64,000 nt of DNA from Vibrio tasmaniensis 1F-187 (GTDB taxonomy: Bacteria > Pseudomonadota > Gammaproteobacteria > Enterobacterales > Vibrionaceae), in NCBI RefSeq assembly GCF_000272405.2, contig NZ_AJZM02000220.1:32340-96339 (forward strand), written 5' to 3'. Both the position numbers and the translations under genes were made by a program. Below the pieces are notes generated by a model that saw nothing but the letters and a program-made list of their open reading frames with translations, was not told the DNA's origin and did not search any database. This document shows positions 45,009 through 54,672 of the stretch, piece after piece. Within the stretch, counting starts at the first letter, position 1, and each line of letters opens with the position of its first letter.

Positions 45009-46265
45009 TTAAGCTTGCTCAGCGACCTTGATATTTCCCTCTCTTTTAACAATGTAGCTCGTTACAAAGATCAGTGCTGAACACAGTACACATAAGTAGA
45101 TGGGATACATAGGGTTCAAGGTTGAAGTAAATGCAAGCAATGAAGCAACGCCATAGCCTAGAGTATGAGACATGGCGATGTACCCTGCGGCTGCACCCGG
45201 TGTACCACTTTGCTTTTCAGTGGCAAACAACGTGTAAGCAGGAACAAGCAACGCTGCGCCAATCGCTGTCAGTACCATCGCCACAGCTAACGCCCACATA
45301 CTGGGAATCAAGAACACTCCAAAGCCGACAAGCAAACCCAATGCCCCCCAACGGTACATAACAAACGGTGTCAGCTTTTCTTTTTTGATAACCAAGAGTT
45401 GAGTAGCAAAAGTACAGGCAGCACTGATAGTCAAAAGAATCCCGATCGTGTCACTTATTTGATCGGTAGGCCAACGGGTGATCGAATAGATAAGTGGAGA
45501 AAAACTGTATTGCAACAACGCGACTGCGGCACACAACAACAACCCGCAAGATAAAAAAGGCAGTAATGTTTTATTCGGTAACCAAGGTGCTTGCCCTATT
45601 CCTTCAGCCTTCCGAGTTTCTTCTTTAGGGGTTGGTAACAACATCGTGACAAGTAAAGCAACACACGGCAAAAAGATCATCACGATCAGGGGAGCAAAAG
45701 GCGATAACTTTAACGCTAAAATGGAGACCAAAGGCCCAATTAATCGACCAACACTTAGGCCAAGACTCACTGATGTAATAGCCTGTAAACGGTTCTTCTC
45801 ACCACACAATAATATCGCCCAATGCTGACTCGCAGGCACCATTCCAGACACCGTACAACCATAAATAATTCGCGCGACCACCAGCCCAATCAAACAAAAC
45901 ACGAATGCCTGCCCCTGTTTGCTAAACATGGCGAAAAAACACAACAAAGCAAAGCTGATAGCCATGCCTATCAGTGCTTGAATGACTACTTTTTTAGGGC
46001 CATATTTGTCGCTCTGCCTTCCCCAAAACGGCGCAGATGGCAGAAATAATATGCTTCCTATTGCGATAAGAATCGACCACGTAGGCAAGCTAAATGAAGA
46101 CTGTTCCACAAGAAAAGGCAGGGAAACGAGTAAGCCGTTTTGCCCAATTCCCATAAGAGCCGAAGCAAGACCAATAGCCAATAGTTGAAATTTTTTATTT
46201 TGTATCACAGACATAAACTCGAAGGCGCTAGATAAGGTTGGTAGGTTCGTAGTGGGCACGAGCAC
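45009..46265 (-). CDS. MFS transporter next to the iron locus
   Basis: This inner-membrane permease has 12 predicted TM segments, with the MFS loop motif as GRQSDKYGPKKV near residue 81. The frame starts with GTG at 46265 (418 aa); an in-frame ATG at 46214 (MSVIQNKKF) would give 401 aa and starts closer to TM1. It is divergent from the siderophore ABC genes, with Fur-like sequence between, so iron-regulated expression is likely. Its role could be siderophore or drug export; no biosynthesis genes are present to decide. Confidence 0.88.
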   Translation of the reverse strand: MLVPTTNLPTLSSAFEFMSVIQNKKFQLLAIGLASALMGIGQNGLLVSLPFLVEQSSFSLPTWSILIAIGSILFLPSAPFWGRQSDKYGPKKVVIQALIGMAISFALLCFFAMFSKQGQAFVFCLIGLVVARIIYGCTVSGMVPASQHWAILLCGEKNRLQAITSVSLGLSVGRLIGPLVSILALKLSPFAPLIVMIFLPCVALLVTMLLPTPKEETRKAEGIGQAPWLPNKTLLPFLSCGLLLCAAVALLQYSFSPLIYSITRWPTDQISDTIGILLTISAACTFATQLLVIKKEKLTPFVMYRWGALGLLVGFGVFLIPSMWALAVAMVLTAIGAALLVPAYTLFATEKQSGTPGAAAGYIAMSHTLGYGVASLLAFTSTLNPMYPIYLCVLCSALIFVTSYIVKREGNIKVAEQA

Positions 46266-46291
46266 ATTACAATGATAAATAGATTGATTTA

Positions 46292-46310
46292 GCGAATAAT
46301 TATCATTTTG
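46292..46310. promoter_or_regulatory. Fur-like box between the MFS gene and the siderophore ABC operon
   Basis: GCGAATAATTATCATTTTG matches the 19-bp Fur consensus at 14 positions. A second AATGATAAAT half lies at 46271. Confidence 0.7.
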
Positions 46311-46366
46311 ATTTCACTGTGTTACATTAGCGGCTAGCAGCCCATAACTCAACTTCATATTGCATT

Positions 46367-47134
46367 ATGTACACACTTACCAATGCCTCGTTCGAAATCG
46401 ACAGTAAGAAAATCCTTTCGCCAACGACTTTGACCTTTGAACCAAAGAAGATCACCACCTTGCTTGGCCATAATGGATGTGGCAAATCGACACTCATTAA
46501 ACTGTTAAGTCGACAAAACACGCCAACAGAAGGTGACGTTTTCTTCAATGAGCAACCACTCACCTCATACAGTAACCTTGAATTTGCACACCAAGTCGCC
46601 TACTTGCCGCAGCACCCACCGATTACTGATGGCGTGACCGTTCGTGAACTGGTTTGCTTTGGCCGTTATCCATGGAAAGGCGCATTTGGACGTTACAGCA
46701 AAGATGATTATGCCATCGTAGACGAAGCGATTGAGAAAGTTGGCCTTAATGCCTTTTCTGACCGATTTGTCGCAACACTTTCCGGCGGAGAAAGACAAAG
46801 AGCTTGGGTCGCCATGCTGCTTGCTCAGCAAAGCCAATGTATTTTGCTTGATGAACCAACCTCAGCACTCGATGTCGCGCACCAGCATGAATTGCTCGCT
46901 TTAATCAGAGAGCTTAATCAGTCACTCGGCTTAACCGTGATCATGGTGCTTCATGATGTGAACATGGCCGCCAAATTCAGTGATCATTTGATTGCGCTTC
47001 ATTCTGGGAAAGTGATCGCTTCCGGTTCGCCTAAAGATTTGATGACGCCAGAAACACTAATGCAAATCTACGGAATGGAGCTTGCGCTCTTTAAACACCC
47101 TGAGACAGGGCAACCTATCAGCTACATCCCTTAA
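46367..47134 (+). CDS. fhuC: Iron-siderophore ABC transporter ATPase (FhuC type)
   Basis: The 255-aa ATPase drives import of ferric siderophore across the inner membrane. Walker A is GHNGCGKST near residue 34, the ABC signature is LSGGERQRAW near 137, Walker B is ILLDEPTSALD near 158, and the H-loop VLHDVN is near 192. First gene of an ATPase-binding protein-permease operon with an upstream Fur-like site. The C/D/B order and fused permease match fhuCDB, and the vatCDB set described beside iutA in other vibrios. Confidence 0.93.
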   Translation: MYTLTNASFEIDSKKILSPTTLTFEPKKITTLLGHNGCGKSTLIKLLSRQNTPTEGDVFFNEQPLTSYSNLEFAHQVAYLPQHPPITDGVTVRELVCFGRYPWKGAFGRYSKDDYAIVDEAIEKVGLNAFSDRFVATLSGGERQRAWVAMLLAQQSQCILLDEPTSALDVAHQHELLALIRELNQSLGLTVIMVLHDVNMAAKFSDHLIALHSGKVIASGSPKDLMTPETLMQIYGMELALFKHPETGQPISYIP

Positions 47135-47151
47135 ATCAAAAGGAACCTGTT

Positions 47152-48063
47152 GTGAAAAAGTTCATCACCATGCTGTTCACAGTATTAGCTTTCAACGCCC
47201 TTGCTCTAGAGAGCGTTCACGCACTAGAAATCAAACATGAAATGGGCAGTGTCTCTTTCGATGCTACACCTAAAAAAGTGGTGGCTTTAGATTGGGCACT
47301 CACCGAAACCGTATTAAGCCTAGGCGTTGAGTTGCAAGGTGTGGCAGACGCACAAGGTTATCAGCAATGGGTGGTAAAACCTGCGTTAAATGCAGACGTG
47401 ACAGATGTGGGATCTCGAAGAGAACCAAACCTAGAGCTACTAACAGAACTCAAACCTGACGTCATTTTAATCAGTGAGCATATGGCGGCGGCCTACCACC
47501 AGCTCAATAAAATCGCACCTGTCTTGGTTTACAGTGTCTACAGCAAAAAGAAACAACCACTTGAATCCGCAACTTCGGTTACCCTCTCTTTAGGCAAGCT
47601 ATTTAACAAAGCACAACGCGCCCAACAAGTGATTGATGAGACAAATAAGAGACTAAGCGATAACGGTGAAAAAATACGTGCCGCAGGCAACTCAGACAAA
47701 CCACTGATTTTTGCACGCTTTATCAACGACAAAACCTTACGCATTCATAGCCAAGGTTCATTAGCGCAAGCCACCATAAGCAGCATGGGTCTTAAAAACG
47801 ACTGGCAAGAGCAGACAAACCTCTGGGGTTTTACCACTACAGGTACTGAAAGGCTCGCTGAACACCAACAGACGAATGTGATGATCTTTGGCCCGCTAAC
47901 GGAAGAAGAGCATAAGAAACTGACTCAATCCCCTCTTTGGCAAGCGATGGCGTTTACGCGTACAGACTCCGTTTACGAACTTCCTACCATCTGGACCTTC
48001 GGTGGGCTAATCGCCGCTCAAAGGTTTAGTGACCACATTACCGAACTGCTTATCCAAAAATAA
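47152..48063 (+). CDS. fhuD: Ferric-siderophore periplasmic binding protein (FhuD type)
   Basis: This 303-aa protein has a signal peptide to about residue 24 and the class III helix-linked binding-protein fold (KKVVALDWALTETVLSLGVE, then LELLTELKPDVILIS). It captures the hydroxamate siderophore and delivers it to the FhuB-type permease. The start is GTG at 47152, with AAAGGAACCT before it. It lies 17 bp after fhuC, and its stop overlaps the fhuB start by one base. Confidence 0.92.
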   Translation: MKKFITMLFTVLAFNALALESVHALEIKHEMGSVSFDATPKKVVALDWALTETVLSLGVELQGVADAQGYQQWVVKPALNADVTDVGSRREPNLELLTELKPDVILISEHMAAAYHQLNKIAPVLVYSVYSKKKQPLESATSVTLSLGKLFNKAQRAQQVIDETNKRLSDNGEKIRAAGNSDKPLIFARFINDKTLRIHSQGSLAQATISSMGLKNDWQEQTNLWGFTTTGTERLAEHQQTNVMIFGPLTEEEHKKLTQSPLWQAMAFTRTDSVYELPTIWTFGGLIAAQRFSDHITELLIQK

Positions 48064-50060
48064 TGGCTACCGCAAAGATCGAAAAAACCGTCACCGGGCG
48101 ATTCAATATCAAGGCAGCGGCACTACCTGTCGCTGCTGTTTTGTTGATCAGCTCGCTACTGCAAATTACCGCTCCTTACTCGCAAGGGGTTGGCTTGATT
48201 TGGGATACGCTGTTTCACTTTGATTCTTCAAATTATCAGCATCTGATTACTCACCTCACCTATTTACCTAGGCTTGCCGTCGCTCTCATTTGTGGTTTTG
48301 CACTGGCAGTCTCTGGGTGCGTGATGCAATTTGTACTGCGTAACCCCATTGCCTCACCTACCACATTGGGTGTTGCTGCGGGCGCAGAACTCGGCATGGT
48401 ATTAGGGATCCTTTTAATTCCTGCTAACCTAGCTATCCCAGGGTTTATTCCCGCTTTCATTGGGGGCTGCCTTGCAACAGGCTTAGTTTTTACCTTAAGT
48501 TCTGCACGAGGCTTTTCACCATTACACATGGTGTTAGCCGGTATGGTGGTCAGCCTATTTTTAGGCTCACTCAACACCATGTTGCTCATGCTGCATGAAC
48601 AACGGCTTACCAGTATTTTTGTTTGGGGTGCAGGTGTACTGAATCAGAATGATTGGTCGAGCGTGCAGGTTCTCATACCTTTAGTCTCGATCCCGACGCT
48701 GTTATTACTGGTTTTACAGCGTCCATTATCAGCGCTGCAATTTGGCGATAATGTCGCCACTTCGCTTGGTGTAAACATCAAACAAATCAAATTGCTTTGC
48801 TTATCGTTGGCGATCTTTATTACTGCAGCCGTAGTCAGTGAAGTAGGCTTAATCGGATTCGTTGGCATTGTGGCTCCTGCTATCGCTAGGCTTATCGGTG
48901 TAAGAGCACTCGCGAAACAGATTCTGGTCAGCGGGTTGGTAGGCAGCTTCATTCTATTGATTGTGGATTTAGTGATTCAGCCCTTCTCTGGCTTCGGTGG
49001 CGAACTGCTCCCTACCGGCGCAATGACGGCGCTACTGGGTGCTCCTTTCTTATTGTGGTTACTGCAACGTACCAAGCTGCAGTCCGATCTCAAAAACCGC
49101 AGTGAAACCATTGAGCACTACAAATTCGTCAGTACGCGTAAAGTACTTGCCGCGATGTCAGTACTATTGATGGCAATGTGTGTTCTTGCCCTTACAGTAG
49201 GTAAAAACCAGTTCGGCTGGAATCTTGAACTCAACCCATCGCTATTCGATCTACGTCTACCGCGTGTATTAGTCGCGCTATTGGCAGGGATCGGGCTTGC
49301 GTTTGCAGGCACGATTATTCAACGCATCTCAAACAACCCAATGGCGAGCCCCGAAGTATTGGGGATCAGCTCAGGGGCTGCTCTGGCGTTAGTGCTCGGC
49401 ACACTATTTGGCACTGCAGTCGGCCGAGAAGAGCAAATGCTGCTTGGTACACTCGGTGCAACTTCAGTGACTGCCGTGGTTTGGTTAATGGGAAGAAAAC
49501 ACAATTTCGCCCCAACGCAAACCTTGTTAACAGGCATCGCGCTAAGTGCAGGGCTCGACGCTCTATTGCGCATCACAATGAGCTCGGGTAATGAGAATGC
49601 AACCGCGCTCCTCACTTGGCTTTCAGGCTCGACTTATTTAGTCGCTAATCAAGATGTCATTTTGCTCGCCGTTGGGGTTGCCATCATAAGTGCAGTGGCG
49701 CTGTCTTTGAATCGCTGGATAGAGCTGATTAACTTAGGCGACGTCACCACAAGCAGCCTAGGTATGAACACAACCGCTGTTCGATTGGCTTTGCTTTTGC
49801 TAGTCGCGGCACTAACAACTCTGTGCACCATCGTCATTGGGCCATTAAGTTTCATTGGATTATTGGCGCCACACATGGCGCGTTCGCTTCACCAATATCG
49901 CGCGATTCCTCAAATGCTCACAGCAGCATTATTAGGCGCTATCATCATGGTGGCTGCAGACTGGATTGGTCGTACACTATGGTTCCCTTGGCAGTTCCCG
50001 GCAGGTCTATTAGCCTCTCTGATTGGTGGCGGCTACTTCCTCTATCTAATGAGAAAATAA
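48063..50060 (+). CDS. fhuB: Ferric-siderophore permease, fused double FecCD domain (FhuB type)
   Basis: At 665 aa this permease is two FecCD halves in one chain, residues about 20-335 and 355-665, each with about ten TM segments. Both halves show the conserved LRNPIASPTTLGVAAGAELG / SNNPMASPEVLGISSGAALA block and the GLLAPH-type cytoplasmic loop that contacts the ATPase. A fused permease is characteristic of the Fhu hydroxamate system as opposed to the catecholate importers. Translation is coupled to fhuD (TAATG). Confidence 0.94.
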   Translation: MATAKIEKTVTGRFNIKAAALPVAAVLLISSLLQITAPYSQGVGLIWDTLFHFDSSNYQHLITHLTYLPRLAVALICGFALAVSGCVMQFVLRNPIASPTTLGVAAGAELGMVLGILLIPANLAIPGFIPAFIGGCLATGLVFTLSSARGFSPLHMVLAGMVVSLFLGSLNTMLLMLHEQRLTSIFVWGAGVLNQNDWSSVQVLIPLVSIPTLLLLVLQRPLSALQFGDNVATSLGVNIKQIKLLCLSLAIFITAAVVSEVGLIGFVGIVAPAIARLIGVRALAKQILVSGLVGSFILLIVDLVIQPFSGFGGELLPTGAMTALLGAPFLLWLLQRTKLQSDLKNRSETIEHYKFVSTRKVLAAMSVLLMAMCVLALTVGKNQFGWNLELNPSLFDLRLPRVLVALLAGIGLAFAGTIIQRISNNPMASPEVLGISSGAALALVLGTLFGTAVGREEQMLLGTLGATSVTAVVWLMGRKHNFAPTQTLLTGIALSAGLDALLRITMSSGNENATALLTWLSGSTYLVANQDVILLAVGVAIISAVALSLNRWIELINLGDVTTSSLGMNTTAVRLALLLLVAALTTLCTIVIGPLSFIGLLAPHMARSLHQYRAIPQMLTAALLGAIIMVAADWIGRTLWFPWQFPAGLLASLIGGGYFLYLMRK

Positions 50061-50086
50061 GCACACACGAGAAGTCACTTTCTCCG

Positions 50087-50143
50087 CTTAAAGCCCCCGT
50101 TTGAAGCCTCCATTTGCAGTCGAGGCTTTAAGCGGGCTCTCTT
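50087..50143 (+). terminator. Large hairpin after fhuB
   Basis: GCTTAAAGCC and GGCTTTAAGC are exact complements about 20 nt apart, with alternative inner stem GAAGCCTC/GAGGCTT and a flanking AGCCC/GGGCT pair. The T-run is weak (TCTCTTCTT). Confidence 0.6.
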
Positions 50144-50338
50144 CTTACTCATTGACACACTTGCCAACAAAGCTATCAATAACCGATCAATTCCCAATCA
50201 ACCGCTAAATTACCAACCAATCTATCCATTGCAACAGGTCGATTAACATTGTCTTTTGGTTACAAAAACACAATTTATGGTATTTAAGCCTTTTTGTGTT
50301 TACCATGGAATCAAGATTAAACACATACTCTGAGCGTC

Positions 50339-51295
50339 ATGGACATAACGACAATTACAAAGCTCCAACAAAATTTGTTATTCAAGGTCATCGCGAGGCT
50401 AAAAGCCGACAACGCGAAAGCGGGAAGCAGCCTAAATGAATCATCTTTGGCGCAGCAATTCGAAGTATCAAGAAGCCCTATTCGAGCGGTGCTAAAACAC
50501 TTGTCAGCGCAAGGCATCACTAAAGTCGTCCCTTATAAAGGGTCTGTATTACAAACCGATGCGGCAGATATCGAAATTTCAGGCCAAGACAACGACCAAC
50601 AACCTCGCCAAGAACAATTATACCTGCGCGTACTCATGGATTTATTTTTTAGTGAGTTAGGTCAGTCGTTTTCCGAGAAAGACCTGCAACAACGTTATGA
50701 TGCCAACCGTGGTGAGATGCAAAGCGTACTGCGCCTGTTAGAAAGCGATGGTATTTTTCGTCGCAGTCCAGGATACAAATGGCAGCTTGATGGTGTGTTG
50801 AACACCTTAGAAAGACACACCGAAAGTTATCGCTGTCGACTCATTTTCGAGCCTGCAGGCCTACTCGAACCAACATGGACACTTGATAACAGTGCAATTG
50901 AAAGCTGCCGAGATCGCCATGCTCAAGCGATTAACGCCCCAGAATCAGTCAACGCCAGTCAACTCTTTAGCCTCAGTGCCGAGTTTCACGAGCAACTTGC
51001 CGCATGTTCAGGAAATCGCTTCTTATTGAGCACCATGCAACAACATAATCGCCTACGTAAAGCGACCGATCTCGTCTCGATGCACATTCAATCTTCGGTC
51101 ACTAAATCGTGCCAGCGTCGCCTAGAGATCATCGAATTGGTGCTAGAAGGTGACAACCAAACGGCCTCGACAAAATTAGCTCAGCTACTGGAAAATGACA
51201 TTCGAGTCATGAAACGCACCTACAACGACGTAATGACGGTCTCTATGGAGCAGCGAGAAAGTTTAATCAACAGCATCATTGCAAAAAACAGTTAA
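50339..51295 (+). CDS. GntR-type regulator with tandem winged-helix segments and FCD-like domain
   Basis: The 318-aa protein lies between the fhuCDB-like operon and the iutA-like receptor gene. Residues about 10-70 form a GntR winged helix (FKVIARLKADNAKAGSSLNESSLAQQFEVSRSPIRAVLKHLS). A second winged-helix-like stretch is at about 95-155 (SFSEKDLQQRYDANRGEMQSVLRLLESDGIF). From about 165 an FCD-like helical domain follows. Two DNA-binding segments in one GntR chain is unusual. A GntR-type repressor of iutA (IutR) is known from other vibrios as I recall, so this is probably its equivalent. Confidence 0.82.
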   Translation: MDITTITKLQQNLLFKVIARLKADNAKAGSSLNESSLAQQFEVSRSPIRAVLKHLSAQGITKVVPYKGSVLQTDAADIEISGQDNDQQPRQEQLYLRVLMDLFFSELGQSFSEKDLQQRYDANRGEMQSVLRLLESDGIFRRSPGYKWQLDGVLNTLERHTESYRCRLIFEPAGLLEPTWTLDNSAIESCRDRHAQAINAPESVNASQLFSLSAEFHEQLAACSGNRFLLSTMQQHNRLRKATDLVSMHIQSSVTKSCQRRLEIIELVLEGDNQTASTKLAQLLENDIRVMKRTYNDVMTVSMEQRESLINSIIAKNS

Positions 51296-51484
51296 CTACG
51301 TGAGCAGTCAAATCATGGCTGCCCTTATCGTGTCCTTCTACCATCGAAAATGCCATTCTGACTTCATGAACACACGAGGCCTGTTTACCTTTCGTTGTTA
51401 AATTTTGTTCAAAAGATCAACAGGCCCTAATACCTGCACTTTCACACCTTCTGAATTATACGTATCACACCCGCTTAAACACTT

Positions 51485-51512
51485 GCGGAACAAGGCACTG
51501 GCTCTGTTCCGC
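51485..51512. other. Isolated hairpin in the iutA upstream region
   Basis: GCGGAACA/TGTTCCGC is an exact 8-bp inverted repeat with a 12-nt loop, without a T-run. Confidence 0.5.
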
Positions 51513-51604
51513 CCGAGTGACTAACCCTCCCGGCAAACAAGTGTTTCCAAATCTATAAAATAAAATTGCATTTTCATATTGTATTTTCGCAACAAAAACA
51601 CAAT

Positions 51605-51623
51605 AATAATGATTCTTATTTAG
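51605..51623 (+). promoter_or_regulatory. Fur-like box upstream of the iutA-like gene
   Basis: AATAATGATTCTTATTTAG matches the Fur consensus at 13 of 19 positions, about 275 bp before the receptor start. Confidence 0.65.
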
Positions 51624-51691
51624 AATTGATAAGCTTAACGATAATACTTCGTACTTTAACTATTGAAGTAGTAACCGCTTAGGTGGCGTGA

Positions 51692-51754
51692 ATGCGAACG
51701 TATACAAGCTTGAAAGATATCGAGATGAGTATGTTTGGGGCCATAAGTAAGTGA
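51692..51754 (+). CDS. Possible 20-aa upstream ORF
   Basis: ATG at 51692 with AGGTGG about 6 nt upstream opens 20 codons (MRTYTSLKDIEMSMFGAISK) in the leader between the Fur-like box and the receptor gene. It may be a leader peptide or chance; only the Shine-Dalgarno placement supports it. Confidence 0.3.
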   Translation: MRTYTSLKDIEMSMFGAISK

Positions 51755-51898
51755 CCACTGTTAACCTCTTTTCTAATTTAGGAGGCTTCATTTATTACTA
51801 ACCAGTAAAGATGAACGCTTGTTTACTTATAAAAAACAAAGTCATCGCACAAATATGAGTCTTTGTGCAGCCTTTTATTGATCAAGATTGAGAACAAA

Positions 51899-54052
51899 AT
51901 GAAAACCGAAAAAGGAAGTTTCAAGCTTTCCACCGTTACGCTAGCGATTGTCGCAGCAAGCACAGTGTTTACAGCCCAAGCACAAGAATACACAACCGAA
52001 GAAAACATGGTGGTTGTCGCTAGCCGAACACCAAAAGCGATCAGCGATATTCCGGGAACAGTTTGGTACATCGACGCAGATAAAATCGAACAGGAATACC
52101 GTGGTGGTAAATCATTAGGTGAAATTCTATCGGCGAGCATTCCCTCTTTAGATGTAAGCAGCGGCGCTCGTACTAACTATGGTCAGAATCTACGTGGCCG
52201 TAAGATGCTCGTTATGATCGATGGCGTATCACTGCAATCCTCTCGCCAAATCAGCCGCCACTTAGATTCAATCGACCCATTTAACATTGATCGCATCGAA
52301 GTGTTATCGGGTGCAACATCTATCTACGGTGCCGGTGCTTCTGGTGGTGTCATCAACATCATCACCAAAAAAGCACAAGGTGAAGAGTTAGAATTCGAAT
52401 CTTATGTCGGTGGCTCATCGGGCTTTAATTCAGGTGAAGATTTCGATTACAAAGTCGGTCAATCTATCTCTGGCGGTAACGACAAAGTTCAAGCTCGCTC
52501 TTCTGTGGTTTACACCGAGACACAAGGTGTATTCGATGCAGATGGCGATATTGTTACTCCTGACATTTCACAAGGCTCACTGCAGTTCAACAAGACGTTA
52601 GATTTTCTGACAACTGTCGGCGTGAACCTGTCTGAGACCAAAAAGCTCAACTTCCTAGCACAATATTACGATAGCCAGCAAAACTCTCCTTACGGTCTAT
52701 ACATCACCGGGCGCGATTTTGTTGACGTACGTAAAGGGTTTTACTCGGATCGCGAACACGGAACTGAGCGCATCATGCTGAGTGCCTCTTACGTCGATGA
52801 TCAATTCCTTGGGCATCAGTTTATTGCTGAAGCTTCATACCGTAAAGAAGACCAAACTTACACGCCTTACTTCCAATCTTCTGGTCAACAAATTACCGAT
52901 GTTATTTCATTAAAAACAGCACTGGCTAAGAGCTTCAATAAGTTCAATATTGTTTATGGTATCGATGCGTATCAAGATCAGCTTGATAGCAATCAAGCGC
53001 TTTACGATCGCACCATTGCGAACAATTCAGGCAACTTAGTCAACAAGACCTATGCACAAGTGGGTCGCTATGCAGGTGTTAAAGTCAGCTCTATCGCAGG
53101 CTTTATACAATCTGACTATGCGATCACCGATGATTGGACGGTGGAAGGTGGATTCCGCTACCAATACATCTCTAACAAGATTGATGATTTTGTCGGCTAC
53201 AGCCAGCAGAAGAAAATTGCTGCTGGTAAAGGCAAAACAGCAGACGCAGTACCAGGTGGTGAAACTGATTACGGTGTTGGCTTATTTAACCTAGGTACGA
53301 TCTACCACCTTAATAACGAGTCTCAAGTTTGGGCAAACTTCTCGCAAGGTTTCGACCTTGCAGACCCAGCTAAATACTACGGACAAGGCAGCTACAAGCT
53401 CGTTGGTGATCACTGGAAACTCAACGACAGCATCAACGTTAATGACTCAAAAATGTCTGGTATCAAAACCAACAGTTTCGAGTTAGGTTACCGCCTTGAT
53501 ACTGGCGAGCTAAGCTTGCAAACCGCGGCTTATTACTCACAATCTGACAAATCAGTGAAGTACAACAGAAAGACATTGCTGATTGAAAACATCAATGACA
53601 AAAAGCGAGTGTACGGGCTAGAGGCGATGGCTTCTTACTGGGTACATGACAACATTCAACTGGGCGCTTCTGGTCACTACGTCACCTCTGAAGTGAAAGG
53701 TAACGACGGTTGGAAAGATGTATCTGCAGGAAGTGCAAGTACTTCTAAAGCAAGTGCTTGGGCAGGTTGGTATGACACAGACCTATCTGTAAAAGTACAA
53801 AGCCAAACTATGTTTGATTACGAAGACGACAAAAACAAACTTGATGGCTACACCGTGTTTGATCTAGTGAGTACCTATCAGCTTCCTGTCGGTAGTCTAG
53901 GTTTTGGTATTCAAAACTTACTGAACAAAGACTACACCACTGTTTGGGGTCAACGTGCTCAAATCCTTTACTCGTCTCATTACGACTCAGCAGCGTATGA
54001 CTACAAAGGCCGCGGCCGTACTTACACTCTGAACTACCAAGTTAAGTACTAA
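51899..54052 (+). CDS. iutA: TonB-dependent ferric aerobactin receptor (IutA family)
   Basis: The 717-aa receptor takes up ferric hydroxamate-citrate siderophore across the outer membrane with TonB energy. A signal peptide ends near AQAQ (about residue 26), the TonB box is ENMVVVASR, and the plug domain contains SIPSLDVSSGARTNYGQNLRG and IEVLSGATSIYGAGASGG. The barrel ends YDYKGRGRTYTLNYQVKY. Many blocks match E. coli IutA as I remember it (IDDFVGYSQQKKIAAGK; DYTTVWGQRAQ). I start at the ATG at 51899, which begins the signal peptide; 36 nt of open frame precede it. A Fur-like site is upstream. No iuc genes are present. Confidence 0.93.
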   Translation: MKTEKGSFKLSTVTLAIVAASTVFTAQAQEYTTEENMVVVASRTPKAISDIPGTVWYIDADKIEQEYRGGKSLGEILSASIPSLDVSSGARTNYGQNLRGRKMLVMIDGVSLQSSRQISRHLDSIDPFNIDRIEVLSGATSIYGAGASGGVINIITKKAQGEELEFESYVGGSSGFNSGEDFDYKVGQSISGGNDKVQARSSVVYTETQGVFDADGDIVTPDISQGSLQFNKTLDFLTTVGVNLSETKKLNFLAQYYDSQQNSPYGLYITGRDFVDVRKGFYSDREHGTERIMLSASYVDDQFLGHQFIAEASYRKEDQTYTPYFQSSGQQITDVISLKTALAKSFNKFNIVYGIDAYQDQLDSNQALYDRTIANNSGNLVNKTYAQVGRYAGVKVSSIAGFIQSDYAITDDWTVEGGFRYQYISNKIDDFVGYSQQKKIAAGKGKTADAVPGGETDYGVGLFNLGTIYHLNNESQVWANFSQGFDLADPAKYYGQGSYKLVGDHWKLNDSINVNDSKMSGIKTNSFELGYRLDTGELSLQTAAYYSQSDKSVKYNRKTLLIENINDKKRVYGLEAMASYWVHDNIQLGASGHYVTSEVKGNDGWKDVSAGSASTSKASAWAGWYDTDLSVKVQSQTMFDYEDDKNKLDGYTVFDLVSTYQLPVGSLGFGIQNLLNKDYTTVWGQRAQILYSSHYDSAAYDYKGRGRTYTLNYQVKY

Positions 54053-54114
54053 TTAATCGGTCTGCATAAGCTGAATTAGTCGCTTACTCTAAAGTGTGGG
54101 ATAGCTAAAAGACA

Positions 54115-54144
54115 AAAAGGGTTGGCAAACATGCCAACCCTTTT
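54115..54144. terminator. Bidirectional terminator after the iutA-like gene
   Basis: Thirteen-bp stem AAAAGGGTTGGCA/TGCCAACCCTTTT with loop AACA; serves the receptor gene and the convergent membrane-protein gene. Confidence 0.93.
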
Positions 54145-54192
54145 CAATTGAGGGTTCATTCCGAACTCCCCTATGTTTAACTCTACTTATGC

Positions 54193-54672
54193 TTAAGCTG
54201 TCTTTTCTTTCAAGTTTGATTCTTGTTTATCATCAAGCGCAAAGTAGATCTTCGATACAATTACTTCAGCAATGAGAATCGTAAATACCACGGCGAAGAA
54301 CGCCACTACACCATTCCAAGGGCCTGTAAAGCTCACCTTCTCGCCGAACAATAAGTTAATCGCTTCTAGCATCACGAACTTTGAACCCACCAAGATGATG
54401 TAAGTAGTGATGGCGCGATAAACCTTAGGCGCGGTACCCGGTTTACTTTTGAAGTGCTCAGCAATCTTGTGCTCTAAGCCAATAGAGAGCTTCAACAATA
54501 ACTGCAGTAATAACGCTGCTATCAAAGAAATAGTGAAAGACTCAATGTTGACGAAGTCCCAGTACTCATCGAAAAAGTTAAGTACCACTAAGTCCACCAG
54601 CACAGCTAACGTGTAACCTACAAATAGACGTTGTGGTGTGTTGAACCCGTAAACTTTGTCTGATTTAGTCAT
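54193..54672 (-). CDS. Conserved four-TM membrane protein of unknown function
   Basis: I take the ATG at 54672 (MTKSDKVYGFNTPQRLF, 159 aa), which follows GAGAGAGACAGA; the frame is open to 54765 but that stretch is not protein-like. Predicted TM helices are at residues about 18-38, 46-66, 90-110 and 120-142, followed by a charged tail. I recognise no family. A sequence with a good half-match to a Fur box (AATAATGATTATT on the minus strand, near 54763-54776) lies about 90 bp upstream, so iron regulation with the neighbouring receptor is possible. Confidence 0.72.
   Translation of the reverse strand: MTKSDKVYGFNTPQRLFVGYTLAVLVDLVVLNFFDEYWDFVNIESFTISLIAALLLQLLLKLSIGLEHKIAEHFKSKPGTAPKVYRAITTYIILVGSKFVMLEAINLLFGEKVSFTGPWNGVVAFFAVVFTILIAEVIVSKIYFALDDKQESNLKEKTA

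Noticed and set aside
46266..54052. Full aerobactin biosynthesis and uptake island
   Set aside because: No IucA/C-type synthetase, monooxygenase or acetylase gene is present; only uptake and a possible exporter are seen.
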